In this document: piece after piece, positions 59,192 through 64,000 of the stretch
Layout: each line of letters opens with the position of its first letter
How positions within the stretch are numbered: the first letter of the stretch is position 1
DNA from: an uncultured Lachnospiraceae bacterium
Lineage (GTDB): Bacteria; Bacillota; Clostridia; Lachnospirales; Lachnospiraceae
Length of the DNA: 64,000 nt
Reading direction: 5' to 3'
Assembly (NCBI GenBank): GCA_910586615.1
Contig: CAJUJP010000016.1
Location: 1 to 64,000 of the forward strand
Translations under genes and position numbers: made by a program
Notes under the pieces: generated by a model
The model's database searches: none
Told to the model about the DNA's origin: nothing
The model's input: the letters and a program-made list of their open reading frames with translations, nothing else

Positions 59192-60325
59192 CTACATTTT
59201 CTCAACCTGTGCCGCCTGCTTCTTCCCGCTGTCATGCTGTCTTCTGCGGTCCGGAAGCTGTGCCAGCACGATTGCCACCACCATCAGGCAGCACCCCTGC
59301 AGTTCTCTCATGCTCATGGACTGCCTTAAAATCAGGAATCCGGCGATCACGGAAACCACTGATTCCAGACTCAGAATCAAAGAAGCCACCGTCGGATTCA
59401 TGTCTTTCTGCCCCACAATCTGCAGCGTATAGGCCACACCGCAGGACATGATGCCGCCATAACATACCGGCTTCCATGCACTTAGAACCGCAGAAAAATC
59501 CGGCTTTTCAAGTAGAAAAGCACAGATCATGGACAAAATGCCGCAGATCCAGAACTGGATGCAGGACATTTTCACGCCGTCCACCTTCGGTGAAAAATAG
59601 TCGATCACCAGGATATGTAAGGAAAAAATACAGGCACAGATAAGTACCAGCATGTCTCCCTTTCCAAAGGCCAGACCGTATGCGGCGGCATTGCGCCCCA
59701 CGTATCCCGCCCCGTACTCCTGCAGATCCGCAAAAATCCGGCCGGGATCAACAGACATGCACAGCTTGTACAGGCCGCAGACGGCAAAGCCGACACCGAT
59801 CCATACCTTCCATCCGACTTTCTTATGTGCAAACAGTCCAAACAGCGGCACCAGCAGGATATACATGGCCGTAATAAACCCGGCCTTTCCCACCGTCGTA
59901 TACTGGATGCCGAACTGTTGAAAATTACTTGCCGCAAATAACAGAACCCCACAGCACAGACCGCCTGTAAGCAGCATTTTCCAGCCGTCCTTTGTCTCCC
60001 GTCCTTTATGCCCGACATCCTGTGTCTGCCGCGCCGCCACAGGTTCTGCACCGCTTTGCACGTCTTCTCCCTGTGCCCCGTCCAACGGCGCATCTGCACG
60101 CCGGCTCTCTTTGCAGGTTTCCCTGTCCTGTTCTCTGCCGGCCTGCATTCCTGCCAGCAGTATCACGCATGGAATCAGCACCAGGCCGCCCAGAATACAT
60201 CTCACCCCGTTATAAGTAAAGGGACCGATATATTCCATGCCCGCGCTCTGCGCTACAAATGCGACACCCCAGATCACTGCCGTCAAAAACAACAGTATGG
60301 ACTGCCGCAGAATAAATTTATTCAT
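59192..60325 (-). CDS. EamA/DMT-family transporter
   Basis: Ten predicted membrane helices in two EamA halves mark the drug/metabolite transporter superfamily, with VIWGVAFVAQSAGMEY at the start and a second half ending VASLILSLESVVSVIAGF. A hydrophilic insertion of about 54 residues (about 61-114, rich in Arg/Asp/Glu/Gln/Gly) interrupts the loop between helices 2 and 3, which is unusually long. Transported substrate unknown. Start ATG 60325. Confidence 0.87.
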   Translation of the reverse strand: MNKFILRQSILLFLTAVIWGVAFVAQSAGMEYIGPFTYNGVRCILGGLVLIPCVILLAGMQAGREQDRETCKESRRADAPLDGAQGEDVQSGAEPVAARQTQDVGHKGRETKDGWKMLLTGGLCCGVLLFAASNFQQFGIQYTTVGKAGFITAMYILLVPLFGLFAHKKVGWKVWIGVGFAVCGLYKLCMSVDPGRIFADLQEYGAGYVGRNAAAYGLAFGKGDMLVLICACIFSLHILVIDYFSPKVDGVKMSCIQFWICGILSMICAFLLEKPDFSAVLSAWKPVCYGGIMSCGVAYTLQIVGQKDMNPTVASLILSLESVVSVIAGFLILRQSMSMRELQGCCLMVVAIVLAQLPDRRRQHDSGKKQAAQVEKM

Positions 60326-60360
60326 CTTCTTTTCTTCTCCTCCGAAAAAATTACCCGGCT

Positions 60361-60603
60361 TTATCGGTCAAGGGCCATCTTTCTGATCTGTTCGATCATC
60401 TCCATATCTTCCCCGTTAACTTTTAAGTTCGAGTCAAAACTCTCGCCTTCGGCGGTGGTCACCCTGATCTCAATGATACTGCCCTCTTTGATCCCGTTTT
60501 TCACCACCGCCGCCAGAAATTTCGGAAATTTGGGATGATTCTTTTGAAAACGGCTCCACAGATTCATCATCTGCAGGATCGCCGCAGGATTCTGTATGTT
60601 CAT
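60361..60603 (-). CDS. Small protein of unknown function
   Basis: The 80-residue product (MNIQNPAAILQMMNLWSRFQ...) is soluble, with a helical N-terminus and a short beta region (GSIIEIRVTTAEG). I cannot assign a family. ATG 60603 lies 7 nt after GGAGG, which decides between it and upstream ATGs. Its ribosome binding site supports expression. It sits between hisS and the transporter, with gaps of 61 and 35 bp. Confidence 0.65.
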   Translation of the reverse strand: MNIQNPAAILQMMNLWSRFQKNHPKFPKFLAAVVKNGIKEGSIIEIRVTTAEGESFDSNLKVNGEDMEMIEQIRKMALDR

Positions 60604-60664
60604 GGACATTCCTCCCGGCATTTTTATCTCTGTTTACCTGCACGGCACAGGGCGCTGCAGGATA

Positions 60665-61927
60665 TCATCTTTTTAACTCTTCCTTATAAAACTCGACAAA
60701 TTCCTCATACCCCTGTGCAGTAAGCTGTTCCTTCTGGAACTTTTTGTTCTTATTCATACGCGCTACAAGGATCTGGTTGCCCTTCTCCCGCTCTGCCTGC
60801 GCCTGCGCCGTCACCTCACACAGTTTCTCAGATGACAGGCCCTTCTCCATCAGATAGGCAATACGCTTACCCGCTTTCGGCACTTTAAAACCGCTTTCCA
60901 GCAGCAGCAGGATAATTCGCTCAAATCCGATGGAAAAACCACAGGCCGGCACATCGTTACCCGTAAATTTGCCCACCATCTTATCATATCTTCCACCGCC
61001 GCCGCAGCTTCCGCCGAACTCCGGCATATCAATTTCAAAAATCGTGCCCGTATAATAAGACATGCCCCGCACAAGTGTGGGATCAAAGGCCAGTTCAAAA
61101 AAGTCGCCCTTTGTGGCCTCCACACTGTCAATGATCTCCTGGAAGCTTTCCTTCACGCCCGCCGGAAGAACCTCTGAAAGCTGCTCCGTAATGTATGCGA
61201 TGGCGTTGTCCGCCGCATTCATTCCCTGAAACAGTTCCAGATATCTGTCCACGCTGTCTTTCGCAAAACCGGCCTCAAGCAGTTCCTCTTTCACGCCTTC
61301 CATGCCGATCTTGTCCATCTTATCCAGAATGATAAACACCTGATCATAGTCCGCCTCGGCAAATCCGCTGTAAGCCGCCATAGCCTTAAGAATCTGGCGG
61401 TCGTTGATACGGATTCTGAAATTCCTGAATCCCAGCCTGCCAAGCGTTGTGGTAGTGGCGAGAATCAACTCTATCTCCGCCAGATTAGACGCCTCTCCGA
61501 GTATGTCGATGTCACACTGCATAAACTGACGGTAACGTCCGCGCTGGGGCCTGTCCGCCCGCCACACATTTCCCATCTGCAGTGCTTTAAAAGGTGACGG
61601 AAGTTCATTTGCGTGGGCGGAATAGTATCTCACAAGAGGTACTGTCAGATCATAGCGCAGTCCGCCATCCACCAGATCCTCCTCGCCCTTTGCCTCCGCC
61701 AGACGCAGCTTCTCGCCCCGCTTCAGTATTTTAAAGATAAGCTTCTCATTTTCGCCGCCCGCCTTACAGTTTAAGTTGGCGATGTTCTCCACACAGGGGG
61801 TTTCGATAGACGTAAAGCCGAAATTTCCATAGGTTTCCTTGATAATACCGATCACATAGTCACGAATCTCCATCTCCTCCGGGAGAATATCTTTCATACC
61901 GGTAACCGGTTTCTTGCTGAGTGCCAT
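60665..61927 (-). CDS. hisS: Histidyl-tRNA synthetase
   Basis: HisS charges tRNA-His. Class II motifs are seen: motif 1 near DYVIGIIKETYGNFGF, motif 2 FRADRPQRGRYRQFMQCD (here NVWRADRPQRGRYRQF), the HisA signature LVRGMSYYTGTIFE, and motif 3 GFSIGFERIILLL. The anticodon-binding domain follows. ATG 61927 after AAAGGAAA is chosen; length is 420. No T-box leader is visible in the 150 bp upstream. Confidence 0.96.
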   Translation of the reverse strand: MALSKKPVTGMKDILPEEMEIRDYVIGIIKETYGNFGFTSIETPCVENIANLNCKAGGENEKLIFKILKRGEKLRLAEAKGEEDLVDGGLRYDLTVPLVRYYSAHANELPSPFKALQMGNVWRADRPQRGRYRQFMQCDIDILGEASNLAEIELILATTTTLGRLGFRNFRIRINDRQILKAMAAYSGFAEADYDQVFIILDKMDKIGMEGVKEELLEAGFAKDSVDRYLELFQGMNAADNAIAYITEQLSEVLPAGVKESFQEIIDSVEATKGDFFELAFDPTLVRGMSYYTGTIFEIDMPEFGGSCGGGGRYDKMVGKFTGNDVPACGFSIGFERIILLLLESGFKVPKAGKRIAYLMEKGLSSEKLCEVTAQAQAEREKGNQILVARMNKNKKFQKEQLTAQGYEEFVEFYKEELKR

Positions 61928-62078
61928 AATTTTTTCCTTTCGTTCCAAAGCAGCGGTTCTGCTGTTTTTCTATATAATTTACTGCTACGATTTTACACTG
62001 TTTCGGGGGCTTTTTCAAGGCCATCTTCACTGCAAAGTCGATACCTTCCTTCTCCCTCCTCCTGTCTGCGGCCTCCTG

Positions 62079-63971
62079 TCAGATTCCATCCCCGTCTCCA
62101 AAATAGAATTTCTCCCTGATACCGCCTGTATACGTCTGAATCTCACCTAAGAAACGCTCTCCATACCGCGCAAATTTGTTCTCACCCACACCGGATACCG
62201 TCAGCATATCATTTCTGCCAAGGGGTACTTTCACGCACATATCCACCAGCGTCTTGTCCGAAAAGACGATATAGGGTGGTACGTTCTCCTCTCTGGCGAT
62301 CTGTGCCCGAAGGGTACGCAGCTGCTCGAAAAGTTCCAGGCCTCTGGAATTCAGAATATCGGATCGCCGCACCTTTGTGCTGCCGCTTCGCTTTCCTGCA
62401 CCTGCCTCTTTCTCTCGTGCCGGATCCCTCTTCGCCTTCTTCAAAATGACAGATACCTTCCCTGACACTACCTCATCGGACTGCTCCGTCAGTTTTAAAA
62501 CTGCATACTTGTCGTTCGTCATCACAAGCAGATTCTCCACCAGCATCCGGTTAATAATCTCTTTGATCTCCCCTTCCCGAAGCTCTTTCAGGCTTCCGAA
62601 AGCTTCATATCCATTGACACCGTATTCCCTCAGCCGGGCACGGTCTTCTCCCGCCAGCATACCTGCCACCACATTGATGCCGTACCGCTGGCGCATCTCC
62701 CTGATCCCGGCGATAATTTTCACCGCCGCCCCGGTCACATCCGTCTCCTCATATTCCCGCAGACAGTTCCGGCAGTTTCCGCAGCTTTCCATCCCCTTTT
62801 CTCCGAAATAGCGCAGAATATACCTCCGCAGACAGTCTGTGGTGAGGCAATAGTAGATCATGCTCCGCAGACGCTCCTCGTCACGCTCCCCGATGGCATC
62901 CAGTTCCTCACGGGTATACTCTCCCTTCTGCTCCTTATTGTCCAGCAGAAAGCGGTTGATCATAACATCCTGCGCCGAGTAAAGCAGAATACATTCCGCC
63001 CGCTCCCCGTCACGCCCGGCTCTGCCCGCCTCCTGATAATAGTTTTCCAGACTCTGAGGCATATTGTAATGAATGACATAGCGCACATTGGACTTGTCAA
63101 TTCCCATACCGAAAGCATTGGTGGCGATCATCACCGGGCTCTTGTCATAGATAAAGTCCTCCTGGCTCTGCCGCCGCTCCTCACTGTCAAGTCCTGCATG
63201 GTATCTGGCCGCCGGCACTCCTTCTGCAAGCAGTCTGTCATAGAGCCTGTCCACATTTTTCCTTGTGGCACAGTAAATGATACCGCTCTCCTGATCATGC
63301 TCCCTTATGTAATCCCGCACATACCGGTCTTTTCCCGCCGGTGTCTCCACCGCAAAATAAAGATTTTTGCGGTCAAATCCCGTCACAAGGACATAAGGCT
63401 CCCTCAGTCCCAGGACACATACGATATCCTCTTTCACGTTCTCTGTGGCTGTGGCCGTAAAAGCACTGATGACAGGTCTTTTATCCAGACGTCTGATAAA
63501 TTGTACAATCTTTAAATAACTCGGACGGAAATCCTGTCCCCACTGGGAAATGCAGTGCGCCTCATCCACCGTCAGCATGGAGATCTCCGCCTTCTGTGCA
63601 AACTGCAGGAATTCATAAGTCTCAAGACGCTCCGGCGCCACATAGATGATCTTGTACTGCCCGCCGGCTGCCAGCCTGAGTGCCCGGGAAATCTGGGATT
63701 CACTTAAAGAACTGTTGATATAGGCCGCATGAACGCCTGCCTGATTCAATGCCTGTACCTGATCTTTCATAAGGGAGATAAGCGGTGATATGACCAATGT
63801 GATTCCCGGCATCAGAAGCGCGGGAATTTGATAACAGATAGACTTTCCGGCTCCGGTGGGCATGATTCCCAATGCGTCCCGCCCTTGCAGGATATTGTCG
63901 ATCAGGATCTCCTGCCCTTCACGAAAAGCGGTATAGCCGAAATATTTCTTTAGTGTATTCAGTTTGTCCAT
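62079..63971 (-). CDS. recQ: ATP-dependent DNA helicase RecQ
   Basis: RecQ unwinds 3'-tailed duplexes in recombination. Motifs: MPTGAGKSICYQIP (Walker A), TVDEAHCISQWGQDFRP, SAFTATAT, AFGMGIDKSNVRYVIHYNMP and QEAGRAGRDG. The RQC zinc site has CLTTDCLRRYILRYFGEK and CGNCRNC, and a C-terminal HRDC domain follows (about 530-610). The start is ATG 63971 after AAAGG, so the gene is complete within the window. Length is 630. Confidence 0.96.
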   Translation of the reverse strand: MDKLNTLKKYFGYTAFREGQEILIDNILQGRDALGIMPTGAGKSICYQIPALLMPGITLVISPLISLMKDQVQALNQAGVHAAYINSSLSESQISRALRLAAGGQYKIIYVAPERLETYEFLQFAQKAEISMLTVDEAHCISQWGQDFRPSYLKIVQFIRRLDKRPVISAFTATATENVKEDIVCVLGLREPYVLVTGFDRKNLYFAVETPAGKDRYVRDYIREHDQESGIIYCATRKNVDRLYDRLLAEGVPAARYHAGLDSEERRQSQEDFIYDKSPVMIATNAFGMGIDKSNVRYVIHYNMPQSLENYYQEAGRAGRDGERAECILLYSAQDVMINRFLLDNKEQKGEYTREELDAIGERDEERLRSMIYYCLTTDCLRRYILRYFGEKGMESCGNCRNCLREYEETDVTGAAVKIIAGIREMRQRYGINVVAGMLAGEDRARLREYGVNGYEAFGSLKELREGEIKEIINRMLVENLLVMTNDKYAVLKLTEQSDEVVSGKVSVILKKAKRDPAREKEAGAGKRSGSTKVRRSDILNSRGLELFEQLRTLRAQIAREENVPPYIVFSDKTLVDMCVKVPLGRNDMLTVSGVGENKFARYGERFLGEIQTYTGGIREKFYFGDGDGI

Positions 63972-64000
63972 GAATGATCCTTTCCATTTTCGTATCACAT

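Noticed and set aside
61928..62078. T-box leader for hisS
   Set aside because: The 150 bp upstream shows no specifier-loop hairpin or conserved T-box sequence followed by a terminator.
1..64000. CRISPR arrays, rRNA genes, complete insertion sequences or prophage structural genes
   Set aside because: None were recognised on either strand; the only mobile-element trace is at 1-1255 and the REP-like repeats.

Overview
The window looks like a chromosomal segment of a spore-forming, Gram-positive anaerobe of the class Clostridia, most likely family Lachnospiraceae. Evidence: a SCIFF peptide with its radical SAM maturase and a TIGR04086 membrane protein, the sporulation genes spoIIGA, sigE and sigG, a spoVD/pbpB-type division and cell wall cluster, a DUF5688 protein, a PASTA kinase, and AGGAGG-type ribosome binding sites. 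No species is assigned. Almost every gene is on the minus strand. The exceptions are the remnants at the left edge, sigG and a CorC/HlyC-type membrane protein.

Region 1-1.3 kb is an AT-rich decayed mobile-element scar: a broken cysteine-motif protein, a 28-codon holin-like toxin with a convergent antisense RNA (type I toxin-antitoxin design), and the catalytic C-terminus of a tyrosine integrase. Region 1.3-13 kb is housekeeping: gdhA, a helical protein of unknown function, an SH3 membrane protein, tRNA-Arg(CCG), DUF5688, efp, aroE-aroK-aroQ, a YqeG phosphatase, nrdR, ylmC/ymxH, and a zinc-ribbon/SH3 membrane protein. A palindromic REP-like repeat occurs three times, at 3.4-3.55 kb and 13.1 kb.

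Region 12.3-16.9 kb is the sporulation sigma locus. spoIIGA-sigE is transcribed leftward and sigG rightward, with a REC/HD-GYP/GGDEF cyclic-di-GMP protein between them. Region 17-30.7 kb is the dcw cluster, transcribed mraZ-rsmH-ftsL-pbpB-spoVD-mraY-murD-ftsW-murA-ftsQ, with ftsZ under its own promoter. Four MraZ boxes with an exact 10-bp period sit just downstream of the mraZ -10 box. murE is relocated and murG, murB, murC and ftsA are absent from the cluster.

Region 30.7-45.7 kb has lgt and ychF, then a long run transcribed murE-priA-def-fmt-yugP-rsmB-rlmN-prpC-prkC-rsgA. This links peptidoglycan precursor synthesis, replication restart, N-terminal formyl-group metabolism, rRNA methylation and PASTA-kinase signalling. 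Region 45.9-52.5 kb carries recJ, a fused secDF, and the SCIFF genes (scfB, scfA) with the TIGR04086 gene. scfB and secDF overlap by ATGA, so the peptide maturase and a Sec translocase component are probably translationally coupled.

Region 52.6-64 kb holds a CorC/HlyC protein whose 3' end overlaps a convergent HAD phosphatase, a hybrid sensor kinase, an SseB-like protein, a membrane acyltransferase, an EamA transporter, a small protein of unknown function, hisS and recQ. The gene calls rest on motifs read directly from the translations. Promoters, terminators and operators are pattern-based predictions.
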